DNA of 49,114 bases. Source: Acidobacteriaceae bacterium (GTDB lineage Bacteria > Acidobacteriota > Terriglobia > Terriglobales > Acidobacteriaceae). The DNA is taken from the NCBI GenBank assembly GCA_003134655.1, contig PLBY01000104.1:29594-78707 (forward strand), in the 5' to 3' direction. Under the pieces are notes generated by a model. That model worked only from the letters and a program-made list of their open reading frames with translations. It had not been told where the DNA came from and ran no database searches. This document shows, one piece after another, positions 7,025 through 14,765 of the stretch. Made by a program: the position numbers and the translations under genes. Position 1 is the stretch's first letter. Every line of letters begins with the position of its first letter.

Positions 7025-8060
7025 TCGTTACCGCCCGCACAAGATCTGCCAGCAGGCCATAAGCAGTCGCGTAGAGACCGGGATTTTCCTCGGTGATGGC
7101 TAGGCCCGGGAAGATATCCGTTTCGAAATAGATGTAGGAACTCGTGCCGGAGATTTTGGCCATGGGCTGCGAACTCAAGACTTTTTCGGGCTTCACGCTG
7201 GCTTCGACGCCTGCGGCGGTGCGACGGGCGCGGCAGACCAGTTTGAAGGGCCAGCCGTCGCGGCGCGCGTTGCGCAGGGCTTGCGGGGTGAGGTCGCGGA
7301 TGCCTTCTCGGGCAATCTCGTCTAGGCGCACCGGCACGTCCATTAAAACTGTGATCAGCGCGGCGGTTTTGACGACGGCGTCCCAGCCGTCGATATCGTG
7401 GGTGGCGTCGGTTTCGGCGATGCCCAGGGCCTGCGCTTTTTTCAGGGCCTCGTCGAAGGTGAGGCCTTGCTCCATCTCGCTCAGGATCACGTTGGTGGTC
7501 GAGTTGAGGATTCCGTGAAAGCCCTGAAGGTGGATCGCGGGGAGCTGATCGAACAGCGAGAAGATGGGAACGCCGTCCATTACCGTCGATTCGAACAAGA
7601 ATCGTTTGCCTTGCTTGGCGGCCAGGTCGCGAAGGTTGCGGTAGGCGTGGACGATGGGGCCCTTGTTGGCGGTGATGACGTAGGCTCCGTGCTCGAGGGC
7701 GGCGCGGATGTGGGTGACTGCGGGCTCGCCGTCTTTCACGTTGAGCGATGTGGCTTCGAAGAGGACGTCGGCCTGGGCAGCGGCGAGCCAGTCCCGCACG
7801 GTGCTCGCTGCGAGTTGGCTGACGCTGCGATTTGGATCCGCTGCCGGCTTTTCGCGGGCGGGGGCGCCCGCGCCACATACTGCGTTCAGCTCGAGACCGT
7901 TGGGATCGGCGATCCAGCCGATGCTTCTGGAGGCGATCCCCGTAATGCGATACGAGATGCCGTGGCGGGTGCGGAGTTCTTGGGCGCGGTCTTCGAGGAG
8001 ACGGACGAGAGTCCGGTTGACGTTGCCGTAGCCTAGAAAACAGAGGTTGTAGGTGCGGAT
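7020..8060 (-). CDS. hom: Homoserine dehydrogenase, probably starting at a non-AUG (ATC) codon
   Basis: NAD(P)H-dependent reduction of aspartate semialdehyde to homoserine in threonine/methionine synthesis. Reading the minus strand from 8060, the N-terminus is a Rossmann nucleotide-binding motif (Y-N-L-C-F-L-G-Y-G-N-V-N). V-I-T-A-N-K-G-P is the conserved active-site lysine region, D-G-V-P-I-F the substrate loop, and L-N-S-T-T-N-V-I-L the typical core. No ATG, GTG or TTG lies between the upstream in-frame stop (8094-8096) and the Rossmann motif. A GAGGAG Shine-Dalgarno (8067-8072) followed by six bases points to ATC at 8058-8060, where family members carry Met. An internal GTG at 7799 would lose the NAD domain. 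Residues encoded at about 7824-7880 (C-G-A-G-A-P-A-R-E-K-P) come from a repeat-like palindrome. There is no ACT domain at the C-terminus. Confidence 0.8.
   Translation of the reverse strand: MRTYNLCFLGYGNVNRTLVRLLEDRAQELRTRHGISYRITGIASRSIGWIADPNGLELNAVCGAGAPAREKPAADPNRSVSQLAASTVRDWLAAAQADVLFEATSLNVKDGEPAVTHIRAALEHGAYVITANKGPIVHAYRNLRDLAAKQGKRFLFESTVMDGVPIFSLFDQLPAIHLQGFHGILNSTTNVILSEMEQGLTFDEALKKAQALGIAETDATHDIDGWDAVVKTAALITVLMDVPVRLDEIAREGIRDLTPQALRNARRDGWPFKLVCRARRTAAGVEASVKPEKVLSSQPMAKISGTSSYIYFETDIFPGLAITEENPGLYATAYGLLADLVRAVTK
7854..7880 (-). repeat. Short palindromic repeat inside homoserine dehydrogenase
   Basis: On the minus strand the sequence reads TATGTGGCGC followed by GCGGGCGCCCCCGCCCGC. 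The layout (T-G-T-G-G, then a GC-rich inverted repeat) resembles the intergenic element at 25681-25720. It encodes about nine residues in frame, in a part of the N-terminal domain where family members vary in length. Confidence 0.5.
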
Positions 8061-8087
8061 GGGAATCTCCTCGAATGTGGAGGGGGA

Positions 8088-8163
8088 AAGGTTTCAAGGT
8101 CTCAAGGTTTCAACGTTTCCAGAAGAACCTTGAAACTCTGAAACCTTGCAGCCTTGAAACCTT
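8088..8163. repeat. Inverted array of AAGGTTTCAAGG-like motifs
   Basis: The left half holds AAGGTTTCAAGG, CTCAAGGTTTCAAC and the right half their complements TTGAAACTCTGAAACCTT and CCTTGAAACCTT, with AGAAG near the middle. The whole forms a long imperfect AT-rich hairpin between homoserine dehydrogenase and the oxidoreductase gene. It may terminate transcription or be a dispersed repeat; no second copy is visible here. Confidence 0.6.
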
Positions 8164-8168
8164 GATTC

Positions 8169-8567
8169 TTATCCCATCACCGTGGTGTGTTCAGGCTTGA
8201 TCTTGTAGATCACGCGGATTTCGCTGGGCTGGGCGTAGGGATATTTGTCGACGCCTAGATACTTTTTCGCCAGCTTGTTGATGCTGTCGTCGGCACCGTC
8301 TTCGGTGATCTCGACGACGCGGCCGCGGATCTCGAGATAGCGGTACGGGTTCTCGGGATCGACGATGGCGAGCGAGACGCGGGGATCGCGGCGGACGTTG
8401 CGGTCCTTCTGGCGTCCCTTGGCGGAGTTAAAGATGACGTGCTCGCCGTCGAAGTCGCACCACACGGGCGTGACTTGCGGGCGGCCGTCGGGCATTAACG
8501 TCCCCAGGCTGGCAAAGGCCCGCTTCTGAAATAGATCGCGGTACTTCTCGGGGATGACTTGCGACAT
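8169..8567 (-). CDS. PPOX-class FMN/F420-dependent oxidoreductase-like protein
   Basis: A 132-residue split beta-barrel flavin-binding protein of the pyridoxamine 5'-phosphate oxidase superfamily. Typical features are F-A-S-L-G-T-L-M-P-D-G-R-P-Q-V-T-P-V-W near the start, then V-I-F-N-S-A-K-G-R-Q-K-D-R-N-V-R-R-D-P-R-V-S-L (phosphate contacts) and Y-L-E-I-R-G-R-V-V-E-I. Members in actinobacteria often use F420 and reduce a range of substrates; the cofactor and substrate here cannot be told from sequence. The ATG at 8567 is chosen because AATTGGAGG lies seven to ten bases upstream; an in-frame TTG at 8579 overlaps that Shine-Dalgarno. It probably starts its own transcript on the minus strand towards hom, separated from it by an inverted repeat array. 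Confidence 0.8.
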   Translation of the reverse strand: MSQVIPEKYRDLFQKRAFASLGTLMPDGRPQVTPVWCDFDGEHVIFNSAKGRQKDRNVRRDPRVSLAIVDPENPYRYLEIRGRVVEITEDGADDSINKLAKKYLGVDKYPYAQPSEIRVIYKIKPEHTTVMG

Positions 8568-8785
8568 AAGAACCTCCAATTAGATTGCAGCAGCATTATA
8601 GAACGCAGGACACGGCGGTGCGTACTACGCGTCGCTTCCAGTTTTATTGCGTCTTTATTTAGAATTACGGGTCTAATCAAATTCACCAGCATTAGGAGTG
8701 CGCCGGTTCTGCGCTCGGTGGTCTAGCGCCGTAAACTCCAGTGGGTTCGTAGACTAGCATTCGACTCCATCTCAGGATTGAAACT

Positions 8786-9721
8786 ATGACTGCATTGCTC
8801 CGTAGCCGGAGCCTCTCGTCGCGGGGGACCATTGTCGTTGCGTTTCTTCTCGTTTTGGCGCTGCTGGCGCCGGTGTGCGCGGGGGCACAGACGACCCAGA
8901 AGTATCCGCCAACGATTGTGTTTATGACGGATTTTGACGTGCTTGACGACTCGGTGGCCATTTGCCGCGGTGTGATGTACGGCATTATGCCCGACGTTCG
9001 CATTGTGGATTTGACGCACCAGGTGACGCCGTTCTCCATTTTCGATGGTGCGCGGTACCTGTATGGTGCGACGCCGTATTTCCCGGCGGGCACGGTGTTT
9101 GTGGTGGTGGTAGACCCGACCGTGGGCAGCACGCGCAAGGCGATCGTGGCGCGTTCCAAGCGCGGGCAGTATTTTGTGCTGCCGGACAACGGATTGCTGA
9201 CGCTGGTGGAGCAGCGCGACGGAATCGAATCAGTTCACGAGATAACGAATCCAGACTGGATGATTGGGACGAAGCGGTCGTCGACATTTCACGGGCGCGA
9301 TATTTTTTCGCCGGTGGGCGCGCATCTGGCGCGCGGAGATGACTGGACGAAGGTTGGGCCGGAGATGGCGGTGAAGGATCTGGTCCGACTGGATTGGAAA
9401 GTTGCAAAGCTGGACGAGAGCGGGCTGAATGCTTCGGTGATCGCGACGGACGGGCCGTTCGGCAACCTGGTGACCAATGTGGATGGCGACGATTTCCTGA
9501 AGCTGGGATACCAGCGCGGCCAGGAGGTTCCGGTCAAGGTCAACGACAAAGAGATGAAGATCAAGTTCGTGAAGACTTTTAGCGATGTGCCAGTGAACCA
9601 GCCATTGTTGTATATCGATTCACGGGGACACCTCGGGCTGGCGGTGAACCAGAATAGTTTTGCTGCAACCTATGGGATCAAGCCGCCCGCAACGCTGTTT
9701 ATCCCAAAGGCCGGAAAATAG
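8786..9721 (+). CDS. Exported SAM hydroxide adenosyltransferase (SAM hydrolase, DUF62 family)
   Basis: A 311-residue member of the SAM-dependent halogenase/hydroxide adenosyltransferase family, whose common members hydrolyse S-adenosylmethionine to adenosine and L-methionine. Family motifs present: F-M-T-D-F (46-50), D-P-T-V-G-S (110-115), P-D-N-G-L-L-T-L-V (133-141) and the active-site H-G-R-D-I-F-S-P (169-176). Residues 1-35 are a clear Sec signal peptide (two arginines, long Leu/Val core, A-G-A before Q-T-T), so the enzyme should be periplasmic. This is odd, because SAM is an intracellular metabolite. No chlorinase- or fluorinase-specific loop can be judged by eye. The next gene, a TonB-dependent receptor, begins 68 bases downstream on the same strand and may be co-transcribed. 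Confidence 0.85.
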   Translation: MTALLRSRSLSSRGTIVVAFLLVLALLAPVCAGAQTTQKYPPTIVFMTDFDVLDDSVAICRGVMYGIMPDVRIVDLTHQVTPFSIFDGARYLYGATPYFPAGTVFVVVVDPTVGSTRKAIVARSKRGQYFVLPDNGLLTLVEQRDGIESVHEITNPDWMIGTKRSSTFHGRDIFSPVGAHLARGDDWTKVGPEMAVKDLVRLDWKVAKLDESGLNASVIATDGPFGNLVTNVDGDDFLKLGYQRGQEVPVKVNDKEMKIKFVKTFSDVPVNQPLLYIDSRGHLGLAVNQNSFAATYGIKPPATLFIPKAGK

Positions 9722-9772
9722 ACGCAAAGTCACACCGTACCGCGTCTTGATACGTCCATTGTTTATATATAT

Positions 9773-9780
9773 AGGAGGAG
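9773..9780 (+). promoter_or_regulatory. Strong ribosome binding site of the Oar-like receptor
   Basis: AGGAGGAG lies nine bases before the ATG at 9790 and directly follows an alternating T/A tract. This fixes the start of the receptor, and the AT-rich tract may hold its own -10 region. Confidence 0.6.
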
Positions 9781-9789
9781 TTTGTCATC

Positions 9790-12700
9790 ATGAATTGCGC
9801 CGTTTCGCATTCATTTCGCAAGAGTGTGTCCGCGAGAGTGTTACTCATTGTGGTTCTGTTGCTGCCGGGGATGGTTCTGGGGCAAAGTTATCGCGGGTCG
9901 ATTCGGGGGAAGGTCAGCGATCCCAGCGGCGGTCTACTCGCCGGGGCGAAAATCACATCGAAAAACGTGGACACCGGCCTGACGCGCGATGGCGTCACCA
10001 GCGAAGAGGGCACGTATGTGCTGGCGGAATTGCCGGCGGGCACCTACACCGTCACTGTGAACGCACCCGGATTCGCGCCAGTGGCACAGAACGTGGTGGT
10101 GAGTGTTGGCCTCGACACGACTGCCGACTTCGCCATGCTCAAAGTAGAGCAGCATCAGGAGAGCGTGACGGTTACGGAAAACGCGCCTCTGGTGGAGGCT
10201 ACGCGGGACGTGCTGGGAGAAGTTGTTGACCAGCGACTGGTGGCCGATCTGCCGCTCAACGGGCGCGACTTCGGGAAACTGGTTGCACTGGTTCCGGGAG
10301 CAACTGTGGAACCGTCGGGTGTAGCTGCGATACAGAGCGGCTTCGGACAATTTTCCATCAATGGCAACCGCGACCGGTCGAACAACTACACGGTCGACGG
10401 CACGGACAACAACGATCCATTTTTCAATAACTCCGCGTTTAACCAGACGGGGATTGGGGGCGCTCCGGCGTCGTTGCTGCCGATTGATTCGATCCAGGCG
10501 TTTAATCTTCAATCGGATTTTCCGCCGGAGTACGGGCGCAATAGCGGGTGCGTGGTGAATATTCTGACCAAGTCGGGCAGTAATCATTTTCACGGGTCGG
10601 CGTTCGAGTTTTTGCGCAACAGCGCGATGGATGCACGAAACTATTTCAATCGCACGCCCGCCGTCAAGAGTCCGTTTCGCAATAACAATTTTGGAGCGTC
10701 GGTTGGCGGACCGATTGTGAAAGATAGGACTTTCTTTTTCGTCGCCTACGAGGGACAGCGCGAGCGTGTGGGATCGGATTTTGCTTTCCAGGTGCCGGGA
10801 AATAATCCCGCGCTTCCGGTGAGCGGCACGGCTTTGCCGAACCAGATTGTGGCGGCGCAGACCCTGGTCGAAGGCAACGGGGTTACGCCGAGTCCGGCGC
10901 TCACCAACATTCTGACGTCGACTTTTCCGGCCGCGACTGGCTTCAACGGAATCGCCGGAACGCTTGCCGGCAGCGTGCAAGACAAGAATGATGTGGACAG
11001 CTTTATCGCCAAGATCGACCAGCAGCTTACCTCGACGGAATCGCTGACCGGACGCTACGCGTTCGCGCGCAGCCAGCAGGTTTTCCCGCTGGGTGGTCTG
11101 GGATTTGGCGCGGGTTCGCGGCTTCCGCAGTTCGCGCAGAGTTCGCCCACGCGCGTGCAATTGCTGTCGTTCAGTTTGCTGTCGACGTTGAGCGCAACGA
11201 AAATCAACGAAGTGCGTTTCGGGTACAGCCGCTATCGCACGTCGTTCAGCGCGCTGGACGCCAACCTCGATCCCGCAAGTTTCGGTACGGCGGCAGTGCC
11301 GTTCAACATGGGAACCGGCAAGACGGGGCTTCCGGAGATCGACTTCGGTGGCACGTTTGAGAACCTGGGAGCGAGTGCATTCAGTATTCCGCGGGGGCGC
11401 ACCAGCCAGAGTTTCCAGATTCTCGACAACTTCACATGGCTGAAGGGGCGCCACACCATCAAGTTCGGCGGCGAGTACCGGCGTGCCGCGATCAGCAGCT
11501 TCAATGACAACCTGGAGCGCGGGCTGTTTTCGTTCGGATTCGACACGAGCGGTTTGGCATTGTGCCCTGGGGCTCTATCGGATCCTGTCGAGTGCAGCGA
11601 CGCGGGGGCTGTAACGCTTGCCAATTACTACCTGGGAAATACGTTTCCTTCAATCAACGCCGGCAACACACAACGCAGCACCTTCAACAATGGGCTGGCG
11701 TTCTTTGGTCAGGATGATTTTCGGTTGTCACCGAAGTTCACTCTGAACTACGGCATGCGCTGGGAGTACTTCGGTCCCTTGGGCGAAAAGAATAATCTTC
11801 TCTCGAACCTTGGGGCCGACGGCAATCTCGCGATGGTCGGCACCGACGGGCTGCACGGCGCCTACAATCGCGATCTGAACAATTTCGGACCACGCGTCGG
11901 ATTTGCCTGGAACGCGTTCTCGAAGACGGTAGTGCGGGGAGGCTACGGAATCTATTTCGACTACGTCCCGCAGGATCTGCTGATTGCGAATTTCACAAAT
12001 TCTGCCGGGCTGGCCACGAATCCGATTGGGCCGCAGGCCGTGCTCTCGCTGAGCAACACCTACGACTCCACCGCGTGGAGCGGCATCAGCCCCGCGAATA
12101 CAGTGGTGAGTCCGATTCCGCCTCCCTATCCGCCGTCGCAATCAGACATCTTTTTCACACCGCGCAATCTGGTGACTCCGTATTCGCAGAACTGGAACTT
12201 GAACGTGGAGCGGGAGCTCAGCGGGAATATGGCGCTGCAACTCGGCTATATCGGAGGCAAGGGCACCAAACTGGTGCGACTGCGGGATGCGAACCAGCCG
12301 GATATATTTGGAAACCGGCCGAATGCAAACTACGGGTTCATGGACGAGTTCGCCACGATCAGCGCTTCCACCTATAGTGCGCTTCAGGCTACATTGCGCA
12401 GTCGCAATTGGCACGGGCTCTCCGGATTTGCTGGATACACGCTGTCGAAGTCGCTGGACGATGCATCCGACGGCATCGACTTCAATTTCGCGACCGTGGC
12501 GCTGCCGCAGGATTCCAACAATCTTGCCGCGGAACATGGGCCTTCGAACTTCGACACACGGCAGCGCTTTACCGCAGCGTTCACCTACGATCTGCCGCGG
12601 CTCGCCGGGCCGAAGCGCTTGGCGGAGGGCTGGCAGTTGAATACGATTGTGACTCTGCAAAGCGGCCGCCCGGTGCCCATCGTCAACGCGGACGACACCA

Positions 12701-13143
12701 GCGGGGCGAGCTTCGATCAGTTCCCCAGTCCGTCGAACTTCCACCAGCGTCCGAACCTGGTGCCGGGGCAGGCGATCATCAATTCGAACTGGGCGTCGGC
12801 TCCCGACACGATTGGCTATCTCAATGGCAACGCGTTTGCGGACCCGCCTCTCGGAACCTTCGGCACTCTGGGGCGCAACGCGATTTATGGGCCGCATTAC
12901 CGGAACATGGATTTTGCTTTGACGAAAAACACGCCGCTGGCCGATCGAGTGAACTTGCAGCTGCGGGCTGAATTCTTCAATATTTTCAATCATCCGAACT
13001 TTGCGCTGCCGAATTTCTTTGTCAGCCCGGGAACGCCGAATCAGGGATTGATTACGCAGACTCCGGATCAGGCGCAGACGAATCCGGGGTTGGGTGGGGG
13101 CGGACCGCGGGTGATTCAGTTGGGAGTGAAGGTGTTGTTTTAG
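9790..13143 (+). CDS. Oar-like TonB-dependent outer-membrane receptor
   Basis: A 1117-residue outer-membrane protein. The Sec signal is residues 1-32 (ending V-L-G-Q). Residues about 35-120 form a carboxypeptidase-regulatory-like beta-sandwich (G-S-I-R-G-K-V-S-D-P-S-G-G-x-L-x-G-A-K-I, then T-Y-V-L-A-E-L-P-A-G-T-Y-T-V). About 140-260 is the plug (V-A-D-L-P-L-N-G-R-D-F, F-S-I-N-G-N-R-D-R-S-N-N-Y-T-V-D-G-T-D-N-N-D). The remainder is a 22-strand-type barrel ending V-I-Q-L-G-V-K-V-L-F with a terminal aromatic. The family resembles Myxococcus Oar and is massively expanded in Acidobacteriota; the substrates are usually large polymers or peptides but are unknown here. It follows the exported SAM hydrolase and is followed by a hairpin repeat at 13171. 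Confidence 0.9.
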   Translation: MNCAVSHSFRKSVSARVLLIVVLLLPGMVLGQSYRGSIRGKVSDPSGGLLAGAKITSKNVDTGLTRDGVTSEEGTYVLAELPAGTYTVTVNAPGFAPVAQNVVVSVGLDTTADFAMLKVEQHQESVTVTENAPLVEATRDVLGEVVDQRLVADLPLNGRDFGKLVALVPGATVEPSGVAAIQSGFGQFSINGNRDRSNNYTVDGTDNNDPFFNNSAFNQTGIGGAPASLLPIDSIQAFNLQSDFPPEYGRNSGCVVNILTKSGSNHFHGSAFEFLRNSAMDARNYFNRTPAVKSPFRNNNFGASVGGPIVKDRTFFFVAYEGQRERVGSDFAFQVPGNNPALPVSGTALPNQIVAAQTLVEGNGVTPSPALTNILTSTFPAATGFNGIAGTLAGSVQDKNDVDSFIAKIDQQLTSTESLTGRYAFARSQQVFPLGGLGFGAGSRLPQFAQSSPTRVQLLSFSLLSTLSATKINEVRFGYSRYRTSFSALDANLDPASFGTAAVPFNMGTGKTGLPEIDFGGTFENLGASAFSIPRGRTSQSFQILDNFTWLKGRHTIKFGGEYRRAAISSFNDNLERGLFSFGFDTSGLALCPGALSDPVECSDAGAVTLANYYLGNTFPSINAGNTQRSTFNNGLAFFGQDDFRLSPKFTLNYGMRWEYFGPLGEKNNLLSNLGADGNLAMVGTDGLHGAYNRDLNNFGPRVGFAWNAFSKTVVRGGYGIYFDYVPQDLLIANFTNSAGLATNPIGPQAVLSLSNTYDSTAWSGISPANTVVSPIPPPYPPSQSDIFFTPRNLVTPYSQNWNLNVERELSGNMALQLGYIGGKGTKLVRLRDANQPDIFGNRPNANYGFMDEFATISASTYSALQATLRSRNWHGLSGFAGYTLSKSLDDASDGIDFNFATVALPQDSNNLAAEHGPSNFDTRQRFTAAFTYDLPRLAGPKRLAEGWQLNTIVTLQSGRPVPIVNADDTSGASFDQFPSPSNFHQRPNLVPGQAIINSNWASAPDTIGYLNGNAFADPPLGTFGTLGRNAIYGPHYRNMDFALTKNTPLADRVNLQLRAEFFNIFNHPNFALPNFFVSPGTPNQGLITQTPDQAQTNPGLGGGGPRVIQLGVKVLF

Positions 13144-13170
13144 GATTTGCGGAACCGCTACAGTCAAAGT

Positions 13171-13211
13171 CCCCACCCTCTCGCAAAATACGTGAGAAGG
13201 GTGGGGGCACC
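13171..13211. repeat. Family-E hairpin (CCCCACCCT...AGGGTGGGG-CACCC)
   Basis: CCCCACCCTCTCGC-aaaatac-GTGAGAAGGGTGGGG followed by GCACCC. A related element occurs at 25804-25851 and a decayed one at 16372-16404; all share an A-rich loop starting with GCAAA and a trailing GCACCC. This copy separates the convergent Oar-like receptor and purine phosphorylase genes and could stop transcription from both sides. Confidence 0.65.
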
Positions 13212-13214
13212 CTT

Positions 13215-14054
13215 TTATTCCTTTACATCTTGGGACAGGCGCGGGAGGATTGCTCGCAGCAACGACTCGAACGTCGTCTTCACTCGTTCGCCGGTTTCCA
13301 TGACTTCTGCGTGGGAGAGGGGCTGGTCAAGGATTCCGGCGGCCATGTTGGTGACGCAGGAAATCGCGAGCACCTTGATTCCGATGTGTCGAGCGGCGAT
13401 TACTTCGGCCACCGTCGACATGCCTACCAGGTCGGCGCCGATTCTTCGCAGGTATTCAATCTCCGCGGGAGTCTCGTAACTCGGGCCGAGCAAGCCGGCA
13501 TAGACGCCTTCGTGCTTGGGGATGCCCAGATTGCCGGCTTCGTCGCGCGCGATCTGGCGATACTCCTTCGCGTAAGAGTGTGTCATGTCGGGGAAGCGGA
13601 CGCCGAAGCGGTCGTCGTTGGGGCCGACCAGGGGGTTGGCTCCTTGCAGGTTGATGTGGTCGCGAATCACGACGAGCGCGCCTTGCGAGTAGCTGAGATT
13701 GATGCCTCCGGCGGCATTGGTGAGGATGACGGCGCGAATGCCCATGCGTCCGAAGACGCGGATGGGGAATGTGACTTCCTGCGGGGAATATCCTTCATAA
13801 AGATGGACGCGGCCCTGCATGGCCGCGACGGGCACGCTGCCTGCGTGTCCGAGTACCATCTGGCCGGCGTGGCCGATGGCAGTCGAACGCGGGAAGGCGG
13901 GTATGTCGGAGTAAGGGACGCGGGTGGCGCCGGTGAGCGAGTCGGCGAATCCGCCGAGGCCTGAGCCGAGGACGAGAGCGATCTGCGGGCGCAGGGTGGT
14001 GCGTTTCTGGATCAGCTGTGCGGCGGCGTCGGCGAGTGCGAAGGAATCGGTCAT
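13215..14054 (-). CDS. punA: Purine nucleoside phosphorylase (trimeric, PNP class)
   Basis: A 279-residue cytoplasmic enzyme that phosphorolyses inosine, guanosine and their deoxy forms to the base and (deoxy)ribose-1-phosphate. Motifs: L-G-S-G-L-G-G-F-A-D (phosphate loop), M-Q-G-R-V-H-L-Y-E-G-Y-S (phosphate and sugar contacts), L-T-N-A-A-G-G (base-binding strand), G-P-S-Y-E-T-P-A-E and V-G-M-S-T-V-A-E-V (ribose and base contacts). The length and motifs match the trimeric low-molecular-mass class rather than hexameric DeoD. It lies 15 bases downstream of the ERCC4 nuclease gene on the same strand, so the two are probably co-transcribed. Adenosine deaminase is the next gene upstream, giving a sensible adenosine-inosine-hypoxanthine order. 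Confidence 0.92.
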   Translation of the reverse strand: MTDSFALADAAAQLIQKRTTLRPQIALVLGSGLGGFADSLTGATRVPYSDIPAFPRSTAIGHAGQMVLGHAGSVPVAAMQGRVHLYEGYSPQEVTFPIRVFGRMGIRAVILTNAAGGINLSYSQGALVVIRDHINLQGANPLVGPNDDRFGVRFPDMTHSYAKEYRQIARDEAGNLGIPKHEGVYAGLLGPSYETPAEIEYLRRIGADLVGMSTVAEVIAARHIGIKVLAISCVTNMAAGILDQPLSHAEVMETGERVKTTFESLLRAILPRLSQDVKE

Positions 14055-14069
14055 AGAAATATGATCGGG

Positions 14070-14669
14070 CTAGAGGTCGTCGTCGGCCAGATGGCGGCCG
14101 TGGCCGTTGCGGTCCAGCCAATCATACAGAAATGTCTGGTAGAGATAAGAGGCGACGATTTCTTCGCCGAGTTCGTGGGTTTCGGTGCAGATGAAGGGCA
14201 CGCGCAGGCCCGCGAGCACGGCGATGAGCGATTGCGTGATGCGGTTGGGATTGGCGGCGCGGTAGGGATATTCGGATTTGATGTCGGTCAGCGACGCGGT
14301 GACTACGAGCAGGCTGTGGGGACACTCGCTCATGCGGCGCAGGCGGCTGATGAAGACTCTCCGGTTCGTAGTGAAGGACTGAATCAGGTCGGCGAGATCT
14401 TTGCGTTCCACCACGCAAGAGTCTTCCATGCCCCTGACGGAGTAGTCGCCGAGGGGCAAGGCTCGTTCCTCGATGTCGGCGAACCATTTTCGAAAGCGGC
14501 GGAAGGAAAGCGGATTCTGCTCGCGGGTGTCGATGATGGCGACGGGAAGCGGAGTGTGGAGTTGCGTGCCTCCGCGCTCGGCGACTACCGGGAGCAGCGG
14601 AGGCGCGATCGGAGCGGCCGTTGGCGACCACGCCAGGGGAGACGGGATTAGGGTTCGTTTGCGTGGCAT
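14070..14669 (-). CDS. ERCC4-domain (XPF/Mus81-type) nuclease
   Basis: A 199-residue protein consisting of an N-terminal basic/proline-rich tail (about 45 residues) and one ERCC4 nuclease domain. The catalytic signature is visible: I-I-D-T-R-E-Q (metal-binding Asp), L-P-L-G-D-Y-S-V and the key V-V-E-R-K-D-L-A-D-L motif, the E-R-K-x3-D core of XPF nucleases. There is no helicase and no helix-hairpin-helix dimerisation domain, so it may need a partner. The start at 14669 is chosen for a GGAG Shine-Dalgarno six bases upstream; a longer reading frame from 14732 would run into a dispersed repeat. Its likely role is cleaving branched or flapped DNA. Its place between two purine-salvage genes is unexplained. 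Confidence 0.82.
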   Translation of the reverse strand: MPRKRTLIPSPLAWSPTAAPIAPPLLPVVAERGGTQLHTPLPVAIIDTREQNPLSFRRFRKWFADIEERALPLGDYSVRGMEDSCVVERKDLADLIQSFTTNRRVFISRLRRMSECPHSLLVVTASLTDIKSEYPYRAANPNRITQSLIAVLAGLRVPFICTETHELGEEIVASYLYQTFLYDWLDRNGHGRHLADDDL

Positions 14670-14710
14670 GGGTCTCCAGAAAATCTTGCGGCAGTTCCTT
14701 GGACTCGGGT

Positions 14711-14759
14711 GTGGGGGCGCGGACGCCCCCACGACAGCCGCCGGGACGGCGGCGCTACT
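14711..14759. repeat. Family-A double-hairpin repeat after adenosine deaminase
   Basis: GTGGGGGCG-cgga-CGCCCCCAC (14711-14732) then ACGACA, GCCGCC-gggac-GGCGGC (14737-14753) and GCTACT. Same plan and linker as 6975-7024 and 19181-19227. The adenosine deaminase stop lies seven bases to the right. Confidence 0.75.
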
Positions 14760-14765
14760 CTACAT

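Noticed and set aside
6961..8097. A 378-residue open frame covering homoserine dehydrogenase on the same strand
   Set aside because: It is extremely Arg/Pro-rich with no family pattern, while the overlapping frame encodes clear homoserine dehydrogenase.
8088..8163. CRISPR array, suggested by repeated AAGGTTTCAAGG motifs
   Set aside because: The motifs are inverted and contiguous, with no unique spacers of constant length; it is a long imperfect hairpin.
9934..11454. A 506-residue open frame antisense to the first Oar-like receptor
   Set aside because: It lies wholly inside a well-supported gene on the other strand and has biased Arg/Val-rich composition without any family pattern.
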